A program made the position numbers and the translations under genes. Under the pieces are notes generated by a model that was not told where the DNA came from, did no database searches, and saw nothing but the letters and a program-made list of their open reading frames with translations. Shown in pieces: positions 1 to 12,500 of a stretch of DNA of 64,000 nt (position 1 is its first letter; every line of letters begins with the position of its first letter). Source of the DNA: Pelodiscus sinensis. Lineage: Eukaryota > Chordata > Testudines > Trionychidae. Location of the stretch: contig NW_027465908.1 in NCBI RefSeq assembly GCF_049634645.1, forward strand, positions 2,976,001-3,040,000, in the 5' to 3' direction.

Positions 1-21
1 CCTCAAAAACCCTTTCCCCTC

Positions 22-688
22 ATGTGGGACTTAGAATTGGTCGTACACTCTCTCACAAGACCACCTTTTGAACCAATGGCAACTGCACCACTTACCTTTC
101 TTACCATGAAAACGTTTTTCCTTCTGGTGATCACTTCTGCAAGCCTGTCAGCGAACATGCAGCTCTCACTTTCTCACCTCCATACACAACCTTTTACAAG
201 CACAAGGTCATCCTGTGGCCACACCTGTCCTCCTTACCCAAAGTGAACTCAGAATTCCATATCAATGAACCAATAATCCTTCCCACTTTCTACCCAAAAC
301 CACATCATTCCAGGAAAGAAGCTATATTACACACCCTGGACATCAGAAGCGCAATTGCCTTCTATCTCGATAGAACTCGATCCTTTCATTCGTCCCAGAG
401 ATTGATGGTTTCCCTGGCTGAGAGGTCCAAGGAAAATCCACTGTGTTCCCAGTGCATAGCAAAGCTCATAACATCAATAGGGCATTACCAATGAATCTGA
501 AGGCCCACTCCACCAGAGCTATGGTGACATCCGTTGCTTTCCTAAAGGGAGTTTTACTCCAGGAAATACGCAGAGCAGCGACATGGTCATCTAATCACAC
601 CTTCAGAAAGCATTACGCTATTCCACCATGCTCCACAACAGATACCGCAGTAGCCAATGCAGGTCTCTCCACGATCTGTAGCAATTGA
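22..688 (+). pseudogene. DIRS-type retrotransposon tyrosine recombinase remnant
   Basis: Broken frames across 22-688 read as the C-terminal catalytic half of a DIRS-like tyrosine recombinase: LTRPPFEP, then ILHTLDIRSAIAFYLDRTRSF, then AHSTRAMVTS with the HxxR box, and AATWSSNHTFRKHY with the candidate nucleophile Tyr. At least two frame changes show it is dead. Continues left of the window. Confidence 0.7.
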
Positions 689-699
689 TCGAAGTCCAT

Positions 700-1105
700 C
701 ATCCATCTCAATAGGCACGTCTACACAGTCACCAACTGTGGAGCACCCACAGGGACATCACTCAAAGAAGAAAGAGAAGTTACTTGATTCGTGCAGTAAC
801 GATTGTTCTTCGAGATGTGTGGCCCTGTGGGTGCTCCACTACACACCTTCCTCCCCGCTTCTTCGGGCAATAATAGCAGCCCATGAGGGTGTCAAAGAAG
901 AAACAAAGAAGCAGGCTGCGCACGCTACTTCAAAGGCAGAAGCGTCGCTCTCCACTCGCGCATGTGCAGCTCATGTGCAGCCCACCCGATCACTGCTCTC
1001 AAAGTCTCCACTCTGTGGTGCCAGGACGAGCCTGACACCAGCTGTGGAGCACTCACAGGGACACACATCTCGAAGAACAATTGTTACTATACGAAGTGAG
1101 TAACT
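700..1105 (+). mobile_element. Terminal region of the DIRS-like element
   Basis: Repeated blocks read GTGGAGCACCCACAGGGACA and its inverse TGTGGGTGCTCCACTAC, with ACGATTGTTCTTCGAGATGT and GAAGAACAATTGTTACTATA. Such split inverted blocks downstream of the recombinase fit DIRS termini. A related piece recurs at 11953-12200. Confidence 0.55.
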
Positions 1106-1723
1106 TCTCTTTGCTTGCTTCGAGAGGGATGGTAAAACACCATTGGCCTCTGCTCATTATGACTGACTTCCTGATCCGTGAATAGGATGACCATCTGGGG
1201 TCTCTGGGATGGTCTGTGCTTGCCTCCAACCCTCAGCTGCCGCCTCCTCTGTACCACACCTGAGACTGAGTGCACAGAACTTTAACCTTCCCCACACAAA
1301 CTGTGGTAGCTGAGGGGATTTAATCCCATTGGGCACAAGAGAGAGGGAAGAGTAGATAACAGCATGGGTTCTACCTTGCTGCATAACTCCAGCATTTCCA
1401 GTCACCCCTAGTGGTCTGGGACGGCAATCCACAGAGGCCTCAGCAGGTACCATCGTGACCCAGATGGCTCAGTGGACAAGTTAAGAGGGCTTGTCTACCT
1501 ACCACTTCTGCATCCCAACCCACCCCAACCCCACTTGGGTCTTTCCCACCTCTCAGTGAAGGATCCTGCCACAGGAACTTCTCTGACAATATTGCAGCTG
1601 CATAAGGCAGCTGAATCATGCTCCACCCTCCCCCCCCCACACACACAGAGTGAGAGAGGGAGATATATAAACCTTCCAAGGATAAAGTGACTGTGCATTT
1701 GGGTATGTCAATAAAGCTGTCAG
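1106..1723. other. Intronic sequence, no exon recognised
   Basis: No conserved coding stretch could be fixed. A 43-base segment at 1681-1723 could be a phase-compatible small exon, but its donor (GTACAC) is poor. A poly-C/CA run lies at 1628-1648. Confidence 0.3.
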
Positions 1724-1862
1724 GTACACCATGGAGCCAGATGGGAAGCAGATGACATAGGGAAAGTTCCCTTTTGGTGGGCACAGTTTGTTCCACAAAA
1801 TATGCTCCTTTCCATTGATTTGCACATCTAATTCCATAGCACTGTTGTTCTTGTCTCCAAAG
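1724..1862 (+). pseudogene. Possible degraded 5' part of the first gene 1 exon in this window
   Basis: Directly upstream of the 1863 acceptor, translation still looks like protein that would lead into the exon: YTMEPDGKQMT in one frame, then GKVPFWWAQFVPQNMLL and FHSTVVLVSKG in the frame of the exon. A change of frame near 1756 and an in-frame TAA near 1828 break it. Either the exon once began at the CAG of 1721-1723 and has decayed, with the acceptor now at 1861-1862, or the resemblance is chance, or the assembly has errors here. Confidence 0.3.
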
Positions 1863-4800
1863 GGGCTCGGAGCTGTAGCTGCCATGGGCTGAACCGGGCT
1901 TTTCAGGAGTCAGATGGCTCTTGTATCTGTCAAGCAGGATACATCTACTATGATGAGAGAGGCAAGACAAATTCTGACACCAACAGTGATCAAGACTGCC
2001 AGCCTCAGGTAAGATATTTCTGCAGAACAGCCCTACGAGCTGAGGCTGGATGGCTGAGGGGCAGGTAATGTAACATATGGGAGGATGGTGCTGTGGTGAG
2101 AATACAAATTTGGGACTGAAGAATCGGGGGACCAATTCCCTGTTCTGCCACAAAATACTCCTCCGTGACCCTGGGCAAGACACTCAGTCTTTCTGTGCCT
2201 CACTTCCCTGTCTGTGAAATGGGGATAATACTTCTCTCCCTCACCACAGTGCTACGAGGTGCTTATGTACTATGGCATGAGGCTATATTTATGGGACTTG
2301 TGTCTCTGGGATTGTCATTCTGGCTTAGTTCAGTCAGAGCGGATGTGAAATTGTTCTCATTGTTCCTCCTCACCACCCATTCACCGGAGGAGAAGTTACC
2401 CGCCCAATATTGGGGCTTGGTTGTTGGCTGGGGCGGGGAGAGACCACTCAAGTGATGCTGCTCTGGCCATGGCGTAATGTGTTTGTGCCTAAGCCTGTCT
2501 TGCGTGTGTGTGCTCGTGTTGTTGTTGCAGGTAGAGGAGCGCTGTGCTCCTGGGGAAGTCCGTCTGGCATCCACACGCAAATGCATTGCCCCCGAACTAC
2601 ATGACTGCTCTCCCTTCTGCGGTGCGCCGAGTGGAGAGCTCAGTGCAGAGCTGGGCATGTAAGTCTCACTCCAGCCTCCTGCTAGGAAAGCACCAGCCAG
2701 CTCAGAGTATTTGTGTTGGGTTACATAGCCAGTGACTTCCCAGTCAGTTCATCACGTGAAACTGGCCCAGGTCGGGAGCGGAGGAAGTGCTGTGTGGTCT
2801 GTGTGAATGAGATGATGTCCTCAGCCCAGGTCCTCACTGTAGAGGAACCCGCATCAAGGCCTGCCAAATTGGGAACAACTGCCCCGGGGCCCAGTGACTG
2901 AGAAGGGCCCAGGGCTCCCAGCAGCAGCAGTGGCTGGAGCCCCAGGCCCCTTTGAATTGCCACCAGAGAACTGGAGTGCCGTGCTGGGTGCTCTGTGTGA
3001 CACTGAAGGCCGGGGTTGGGGTTGCCGCAGAGTGGGTGGTGCTAAGGGCTGACTGCCCTCATCCTCAGCCCCACCCCTTCTGGGCACGGATACAGGCCCC
3101 ACACACACCTGGCCATGGGGCCCACGGTGGCTGTTGGCTTTGCTGTCTTCAGCCTGTCCTAGATGATGATCCCTTGCTTTGTGGGAGGCAGGCCACGCCT
3201 CACTTACAGACAGCCCCCCAACCTGAAACACACACTCACAACCAGCCACACACCCCACAACAGAAACACTAACCCAGGATCTGATCCCTCCAACAAACCC
3301 TGTTGCCAACTGTCCACACATCTACCTTAGTGACACTATCATAGGATCTAACCACATCAACCATATCATCGAAGGCTTGTTCACCTGCACATCTACTAAT
3401 GCGATATAGTCCAGCGTACGCCAGCAATGCCCCTCTGCCATGTACATTGGCCAAACTGAACTGTTTTGAAAGTTGATTTGAAAGTTGCCATCCGCAAGCA
3501 AAAAAAACTGCAGTGTGAAACTGCTGAGCTGGAACTCATATGCAAATTTGACAATGGCTCTTTCATTACAATAAGTAATTTTCCACTTTAGCTATTCTCA
3601 CCTCCTTATCCATCCACCCTGATTAAATTAGCTCTGATGTAACACACCCACTTCTGTATCCCTACTATTTGTTTCTGTTTCTTTCACTTCATGCATCTGA
3701 TGAAGTGAGTTGCAATTCACGAAAGTTTATGCCATAATAAAATTGTTAGTCTTTAAGGTGCCATTGGACTATTTGTTGTGTGTGCTGAAACAGACTAACA
3801 TGACTGCCTCTGAAACCAGTCTGGTTCTTATCACTCACTCTGAGGTACTGCAGTAGATGGACCTCACATGTCATTGACTCTGGAAGTTCACTATGTTTTT
3901 ACAGCTTTTACAGAAATAATCACTTGACTATGCAGATTACAGAATAATGAAGCTAGTCTGACCATCAGCATCTTGCAGCTGCGTACCCAGTGACTATGAG
4001 TAACCACAACCCTTTCTCTCCTTGGCAAGGTGTCGCTGTGAGCAGTACATCTCTGCCGAAGAGCTGTGCGATCGAGAGTGCTTGCAGAATGCCCCACAGA
4101 TCTCTCTGAGCCTGGGCACTGATTCAGAGCTTTTCCTGAAGACTGAGGCAGGAGAGCACAGAGTGAGTAGAGGCAGGCTGAGGAGAACACTAGTACATTG
4201 CACATAGGTATGGGGATTGTGCCAGGCGTGTTGGTGTGATGTGGAGAATCCAGGCTGTGCACAGGAAGGAGGGAGTGACTCCGTATTGTCCAGAGGACAT
4301 GGAATACTGAGAAAGCAAGAAGATGGTGAATCCTTACAGAATAGCAAGGATGTACTGAATGGGGCTGAATGTAGGAAAGAGGTGTCTCTAGGGAGTCTTA
4401 GGCAGATTCATTGAAGGTAGAGATGGAGCAGGGTTGCGGGAGGGAGGCTGCTTCCAACGTTAATACTGTAGTATCACCGGTCATTCTCTAGTCCCCTTTG
4501 GCCCTGCTCTACTTTGCAGAAGGTGACAAATGTTCTGGGCCCAGATGAACATGTGCAGAAGAGCCAGCAAGTGCATTTGGTTCTGTTTGATCCCACGGGG
4601 GTATTTGGTTTCATTATTTCCAGTGCAGCCGTACTGGATGCATTCCTCACAGGTGAGTCATGAGATCTCAGTAAAGATGAAGAGTCAGCAAATAGCCTTA
4701 TATTCCCTCTGAGCTACATGGGGCAGCAGAGATTTGTGTCCAAATGTTCCATGTTAAACAAGGAGGTCCCCTTTTACAGGAAATCTAGAATGTGGCCCTG

Positions 4801-6520
4801 TAGTCAGAGGAACATTGATTGGCTGCACTTTCAGCTCCGCCCCCCCCCCCCTCCCTCCCGGCACCTACCTGCCACAACTATCTGGTTGGTGGCTATGAGA
4901 TCACTCTAGTTTTCCAATAAACTACTGGAGGATTCGGTGTCATTGCCAACCAGTGCAGTGCTGAGCAAAGGTCTGACGCGCCTCTCCCGCCAGTGGACCT
5001 TTGATTTCAGTTGGGTGTTTCCTGATTGACACCAGTCTCAGTGAGAGTAGAGTTGGGTTCCAAGAGTAGAAGGGGGGGGTGGTGTGGTGTGGTGTGGTGG
5101 GATGGGGAAAAGCAGCTTTTCCATGTCCAGGAGTAGATTGTGTCTGATCTTGCCTCTCTGGCAGGCACTTTCCCAGTGAAGTTCCCTCTCCTGTCCTCTT
5201 TTTCACCACGCGCAGCCCCGGAAAATGTTGGGTTGGATCTGCCATTGCAGAGAGGACGGCGTAGCGAGCAGACTGCCTCCTCCAAGGACACTCGCCCTTT
5301 ACTCCACATCCCCAACCCTATCTTGTGTTTGAGTGTGGGAGATGCCATCCTTTTCCAGCTCACCATCCATCCCCAGGGTGAGTCTCGTCATGTAGAGTCT
5401 CATGCTGTCTTCTAGTCAGTCTAGTCATCCTGTTTGCCTGGAACCACCACGCCTTGACTGTCTACCAAAGTGTCAGCTGGTACTGCATGCCTGAATCTCT
5501 TCCACATGTCCCCTGCCTTTCTACCTTTAGACATGCCTGCCTGCAAGGCTCCTGGAGTCTATTCTAGGACCTGCCACTGGCTCAGTGTGACACCATGGAC
5601 ATGGCACTTAACTATTCTCTTAATTTTCCTATTTGTATAATGAGCATTGAAGTACCTCCCCCGGATTGTGAGGCTTCTCTTGTCTGTGTGGAAAGCACAG
5701 TGAGCCTCCCAGTGGTATGCACATTCGAAGTGTTATCATTAGGTGGTGTCACACCCCTTGGGTCCCATGCACTTCTCAGTGCCATGCAGCATGATTGCAC
5801 CCACCCTAACCAAGAGGCACAGAATGGCTAACTCTGTGCTTCTCATGCTCAGATCGTGCTTCCAGCCACTACCCTGTCTATCAGAAGCAGCACCTGTTCA
5901 ACAGCAATCCTACCTGGGATTTTGGCCCTTTCCGAAGACTGGACTATCTCATTCGGGAGACTCACCTCAATATCTCCAGGTAACTCCTTATGCTACTGGG
6001 AAAGGGAGCTCAAGAGTGAGTAGAGTTGCCTCGATGAGATGTTGCACATTTCCCTTCTTTCCTTCCGCGAAAGGCTGGGTGTGTGACAGGGAGCAGCACA
6101 TGAAAATCCAGGCCTGAGGGTTTTATGCACTGAAGTCCAGGGAAAGTCCTCCCCTTGACTTCAGTGAGCTTTGGATCAGGTCCTGAATTAACACAGACAT
6201 TGAGTCTTCCTAAGAAGGCATTTAGCTTTCTGGCTGGAGAAACTAGTGGCTACAGATCCTAATGCCAAAGGCAGCTGGATCTACCTGTATCTGCCTTCTC
6301 TCTTGCAGGTTTGCCCATGTTTTCCTAGCTCCTGGGAGATACGTTTTCAGGGATAACATCATCCAGGAGCATATCTTGATTGTGGCTGTGAATGAGGAGA
6401 ACATGGGCTGTGACCCTGTCAGTGCTTCCTTCCAGCCCTCTTCTCCATACCAACTGGCCAGGCATGGGATTCTGAAACATCGGGCACTACATTTAGCCCC
6501 TGACTGGGCAACTATCACAG
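1863..6520 (+). CDS. Gene 1 ectodomain exons (EGF-like, Cys-rich, cupredoxin-like)
   Basis: Seven exons. The first two carry paired cysteines in EGF/GCC2-like spacing (SCSCHGLN, CICQAGYIYYDE, ERCAPGEV, CSPFCGAPSGE) and the third adds CRCEQYISAEELC. The exons at 5165-6520 hold a beta-rich stretch with VGDAILFQLTIH, SHYPVYQKQHLF and FAHVFLAPGRYVFRD, which resembles a cupredoxin-type sandwich. The full His-Cys-His-Met copper set of blue copper proteins is not visible, so metal binding is doubtful. There is one likely N-glycosylation site (NIS, near 5969). Everything lies before the membrane helix and so is predicted extracellular. Confidence 0.75.
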
Positions 6521-9500
6521 GTACAGTAGCCAGGGCATATGATATCTTAAACCAAAGGGGCCTATTGCTGACATTCCTGGGACCCTTCCTCTTTCCATTA
6601 ACCAGAGAGGACTTATATAGGCACCATGCATTGATTGGCCCAACTGGTCCCTTCAGATTAGTGAGTTTGCTCCAAGGATTACCTTGGATGGTCCAGGAAA
6701 CTCATGTGCCTCTTGCAAAGTCAACTGCTATCATCTGTGGGGAGCATTTAGTGCTCTTGCCCTGCAGAGAGACAGATGCATCATGAGATAAACATCATTT
6801 GTGCATGTGAATGGCGAGCTCATTCTCAAAGCTTCCAGAAGACCTGCATTGTAGCGGGACCAGCCACAAGAGGGGTTATTGGGTGCCACTGAGGCAGATG
6901 TTCATTGGGAGTGAGGAGGTGCTCATAGAAATATAGCCTTCGAAGGGCTTGTGTCCAGAATGGAAAAGCACCTTGCACTTCATAGCCCTGCAGTGCTAAG
7001 CAGGGGCGAATGAGAGTCTTGTGGAGCCCAGGGCGTGGGGCCTATTGAAGCGTGGGGCCCGGGGCAGCACAATTTCGTGCATGTTCCACAGCCACAGCCA
7101 ACAGGTAGTGCACATGCCCAGGGCCTATTGAAGCATGGGGCTCAGGGCAGCCGCCCCGCTCGCCCTGCCCTATATCCGCCGCTGGTGCTAAGCCCCTGTT
7201 CCTGCACAGGAATTTATTTATATTTTATGTAAGGGGTCCCTATCACTTTGCTATTGTCCCATTGCCAGAATCTTCCTTCTCATTCACTCATCAGTCCATC
7301 CACAGATGCACCAGATGAACCAGGGTCCTTAAGCTCATCAGGCAACATCAACAAATGCTTAAGCCACTCATCCTCTCTGGGAAAAGCCCCTGTACTATTC
7401 CAGTTCTAATTGGTGCCCTTCCTTTCTGGAGCCAGCCCTCTCAAGGCTTCTTTAGCTATCCTGAGCTAGAAATAGGCCAGAGGCAGGGGATTAAAGTGGG
7501 GAAGATGCCCAGAGTAGCTGCCTTTCCCCTCATTCACCTTGGAAGGGATGCAGCTAAACAATAGCTACCTTTTCCGCACCACCATGCCAATTGTTAGCGC
7601 CTTCCTGATAAATGGAAAGGAAATAAACTTATTGTAACACAGCTTGGGAAGGTCTGATTCCAGCAACTCTGGAGGGGGCTCAGCTCTCCACGGCCTGGCT
7701 TGTCATCCCTCAGCTAGCTGAGAGAGAGCAGAAATATACATGGAAGTGCGGCCCGCAAGTGGGAGCACCAACTTCTATCACTGGCTCTGGCTGTCAGTGC
7801 TGATCTACCCTTCCCTCCACATGTATGCCAGGCCTGCAGGGATCATTGCACAGTCCACCTATCTGAGTGTGATTAGTGAAGGGGGTGTGGCTAAATGTTC
7901 CTCATGGCTAAGTGAGATATTAGAAGGGGTTACCTGAAGCTGTCGAGGTTGCTAGATGTCCCTGTTACTGGGAGAAGATAGTGCCCCTTTGAAGCATATA
8001 AGCGATGATTGACAAATGCCTTTCTTCTCCTGGGCATCAGAAATGGCAAGTGCCCCTGCTGGAAGCATCAGCACCAATGGGGGAAGTCAATGGAATGCTG
8101 TTGATTTTTTCAATGGGGGAAGGCAATGGAATGCTGTTGATTTTTTCAATGGGGGAAGGCAATGGAATGCTGTTGATTTTTTCAATGGGGGAAGGCAATG
8201 GAATGCTGTTGATTTTTTCAAGGGGGGAAGGCAATGGAATGCTGTTGATTTTTTCAAGGGGGGAAGGCAATGGAATGCTGTTGATTTTTTCAAGGGGGGA
8301 AGGCAATGGAATGCTGTTGATTTTTTCAATGGGGGAAGGCAATGGAATGCTGTTGATTTTTTTCAATGGGGGAAGGCAATGGAATGCTGTTGATTTTTTC
8401 AACGGGGGAAGGCAATGGAATGCTGTTGATTTTTTCAATGGGGGAAGGCAATGGAATGCTGTTGATTTTTTCAAGGGGGGAAGGCAATGGAATGCTGTTG
8501 ATTTTTTCAAGGGGGGAAGGCAATGGAATGCTGTTGATTTTTTCAAGGGGGGAAGGCAATGGAATGCTGTTGATTTTTTTCAATGGGGGAAGGCAATGGA
8601 ATGCTGTTGATTTTTTCAACGGGGGAAGGCAATGGAATGCTGTTGATTTTTTCAATGGGGGAAGGCAATGGAATGCTGTCGATTTCACTTGCAAGTGGTC
8701 TGTAGGTTTCCCTTGTTGGATGTGCAAGGCCAGTCCTCCACTAGGTGATACCTCTTCCATGATTCCCCTAGATACACTAGATAAAAGGGAAGCCCAGACC
8801 CCCACTGTTCTGTTCCATGATGCCATCCTAGGGACTGTGCATGCACTCAGCCACATAGCTCCTTCAATTAGCCATCTCTCCTGGTCTTTCTAGCAGTCCT
8901 CTTTGTCCTGGGCTTCCTGACAGTTTTGCTGTTGAGCCTGGCTATCATGCTGAGGCCCCCCATTTCCAGCCCAAGCCCCATGAAAAATTGGAAACCACGG
9001 TGGAGGAGCCTGGGTGAGCCACACATCCCACCTGAATACATCCTCATTAAAGACAGGTGAGTCTGTCTGCATACTGGCACGCTGCTAGCTCTGGAGCATA
9101 CAAAGAGACCTGTAGGGTAGCGTGCAAGTGTAACCCACACACCTAATGTGGGTACTGAGCAATGCAAGTGGTACCTAAACCACAGCAACAGCTAAGATCA
9201 AGAGACCTCTTCAGCATAGGCTGGGAGCCAGCTGGCTTTTAGCTCAGAGGGTAGAGGCTCCTATACTCTGCTTCAGAGATCCCAGGTTCAAATCCACCTG
9301 GCACTGGTTACATCAGCGCAGTAAAGGAAACTGGCTTCTTACTGCACTGTCCAGGTGGATGCTGACCCCTGTTGCCCTTTGGCACTACACGCCCATCCAC
9401 CATCACAGTGTGATGGGTCCTCAGCTGCACATAGAGGAAGCTTCTCTGTTTCCCCACAGAGCGGTGTTTCCTCTATTGCACTCCAGGGACTTCCTATTCA

Positions 9501-12500
9501 CATCTCCACCTGCACCCCTTGCACAGTGCCATCATCTCGCTCTTTTCATATGAACCATTTTGCCTGGTTCGATGCTCCATCGCCCTTGTACTGCAGAATG
9601 TACAAGGAAAAAGTTAATCTGAACTGAACTGGTGATGCTGCACTGCTACTGAGAGCCAGCATTGGCCCTGCGGGCATGTGCTAATCTGTCCATGGGCATT
9701 GTCTTTTTCTCCTTCCAGCCTTCAGTTCTATGAAGCCCTTGGTCCTCATGGTTCAGGAGGAGGAAATGATGGCGGAGAGAAAGGAGTTGTCCATGGTCCA
9801 GGTAAAGCCAGGCTGCTGATGGGACCAGGGGAGCAAAGAGGTTGCCCTAGGGCTCACTGATTTAAAAGGGCTCAGGGATCTCAGCTGTTGCTGCTGCTTC
9901 TACAGCAGCCAGAGCCCTTAGGACCTTTAAATTGCCACCAGAGACCCACGTGGCAGGGTCCAGGCAGCTCTGAGGTCTGGCTGCTGCTAGTCTCACCCCT
10001 TCTGCCTGAGTCCTCACCCCTTCTTGGGACCCAAAGCCAAGCCTCCCCTCTCTTCACCACACACACATTTGGCCATGACCAAGCAAAATGTGTCGCCAGT
10101 CCTGGGTAAAGCACTTTGTTAAGGCCAGACTTTCCTTTAGACTTGCTCGTCCTCATTCCCACCAATTCTGTTGTGTTCTCATTCATGTACCACACCCTTA
10201 CCAAGTGCTTGCACATTTGGGAACTCCTGCTGCTGCCCAGTCACTTGTGGTCACACATTCACTCAGTCTGCCATGCACTCGCAGACACAGACATCTCATG
10301 GGCTCCTCCTTCCATTCCAACACTTGCCTTTCACACTAGCCTGCCAGCTGTGTGATGAGATTAAGAGGTCCACCCTCATATAAAGGAAGGACATCTGAGG
10401 TGGGGGAGGGATGCACAGCGTTAATGAGCAAAGCCAAGCTACTGAAAACAAGAGCCTCATGTTGGCTCTGATGTTCTCCAAGTGCCCAGTGACCTACAGT
10501 CTTTCTTCCCCTCCTTCAGTGACACCCCTGAGGTGATGGTCTCAAGACATGGTTCATGCTAATGCAATAAATTTAGGGCCCAGCAGGTGGCACCATCTAC
10601 TAGCTCTGGGAATTCTTGTGCTGTAAAAAGCTAACTTTAAGAGCCCAACAGGACACAGTGGCTGTGTCTAGACTGGCAAGTTTTTCCGCAAAATCATCTG
10701 CTTTTGTGGAAAAACTTGCCAGCTGTCTACACTGGCTGCTTGAATTTCCGCAAAAGCACTGACGATCTCATGTAAGATTGTCACTGCTTTTGCGGAAATA
10801 CTATGCTGCTCCCGTTCGGGCAAAAGTCTTTTTCCGGAAAACTTTTGCGCAAAAGGGCCAGTGTAGGCAGCAGAGATTTGTTTTCCGCAAAAAAGCCCCG
10901 ATCGTGAAAATGGCGATCGGGGCTTTTTTGTGGAAAAGCGCGTCTAGATTGGCCACGGACGCTTTTCCGCAAAAAGTGCTTGTGCGGAAAAGCATCCTGC
11001 CAATCTAGACGCACTTTTCCGAAAATGCTTTTAACGGAAAACTTTTCCATTAAAAGAATTTCCGGAAAATCATGCCAGTTTAGAGGTAGCCAGTGGGTTG
11101 GTGCTGTGGAGACTGGAACTTCCAAGGGGGGATGATTCTATTCTCTGTTCAGCAAAAGAATGCCTGAAGTTCTGAAAAAACGGTACCTGCTGTCCCTGCT
11201 CCGTGGCTGTCTCTTTACTGGCACCTGCTCTGAGACAGACAGGAGAGCGCTGTCATACCCAGGTCCTTGCATCATGCACTTGTTCGTTTGCATCTCCTAG
11301 AAAAACAATAATAAATAGATATTTAGTGTGATTACAGCTAGGCACTGCAAGAGTCAGAACATACAAAGAGGAAAAAGCTGCAGCAGCCTAAATCACACAA
11401 GCCCAATGGTAAGATCAGAAAATGAATGGCACTTTAGCATTTCACTGGCACTTCTAGAGATGTCAGTCTGGGTGCTCCACTCCAGGTCAGCCCTGGGCCT
11501 TTGATCAGAGACTTTCATAGCAGTTCCCATAAGGGCCATGCACACAAAGTGTCTGCCTCGTGAGCTGTCAGTGCCCAAGTAGCACATGCAAAGCCCAGAC
11601 TCCTCAGTTCCTTTACTACCATTCCTGGCTAGAGACAGAGTCTAGCAGTCTTGCTAATTTCACACTTTGCACCTTTATTTGGTTCTAGCTGTTCGTTAGT
11701 TTTAATGGGGGTTTTTAGATAAGGTTCAGTTATTACTTCCCTGACCCCAGAACTGGGGGCTATCGCCAACTGGATCTCTTTGCAACTGCAACAAACAAGA
11801 AATGTCCCAAATTCTGCTCCAGAGCTGGTCTGGGAAGTGCTCTCTGGGAGATGCATTCATAATCACATGAACACTGTGCTGTATGTATTCCCGCCAATAA
11901 CTCTGCTGTACAGAGTGGTACAGAAAACAAGATTAGATGTCTTTTGAGAGAAGTCCCTGTGGGTGCTCCACTACCCACCCTCCTCCCCTCTGGTTTGGAC
12001 TTTGCAGCATGCTCCGTTGTAGCAGGAACTGAGCAGTCTGGGCCATGCATGTGCTATTCAAGCACTGACAGCTCATGAGGTTGGCTCCGTGCATGTGCGG
12101 CCCTTACACGAACTGCTGCAATCCAAGATGTGGAGATGCACATTGACTGGGAGTGGAGCACCCACAGGGACATGAGTTACTGTACAGGGTGAGTAACCGC
12201 CTCTTTTCAGCCACAAGCCTCCAGGCCTCAAAGTGCATTACAGAGGCTGATGTCTTTATTCCTGTGGGGAGCCCAGCAGAATAAGGTCCCTGCCGGAGAT
12301 GTGACTTAAGGACCCATGAAGCACAGGGCAGAGTTGTGAATAGGCTGTATCTGGCCCTTAGGGTTGGCATTCCTTCTGCTTTCCCTTTGAGACAGGGATT
12401 CTGTTCTCTAAGCCTCTTTCTTGAGGACAAGGAAAGGGCAGTGGAGCTGAAACCAGTGGGCTTTGTAAAACAAATGTGCAGTTCATAGGAAGCCCACTGC

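Noticed and set aside
700..1105. CRISPR-like repeated blocks
   Set aside because: Only a few inverse blocks with irregular spacing, in a vertebrate DIRS terminus; not an array.
1440..2183. 247-codon open frame on the minus strand
   Set aside because: It runs through a gene 1 exon, a CA-rich run and a MIR element; no domain and no conserved pattern. Treated as chance.
8005..8893. Long open frames on both strands across 8005-8893
   Set aside because: They arise because the 36-bp minisatellite unit is divisible by three and has no stops; all frames repeat the same peptide.
9225..9310. Candidate tRNA gene
   Set aside because: A and B boxes are present but the T arm and acceptor stem do not pair; a second worn copy at 34660 shows it is a SINE.
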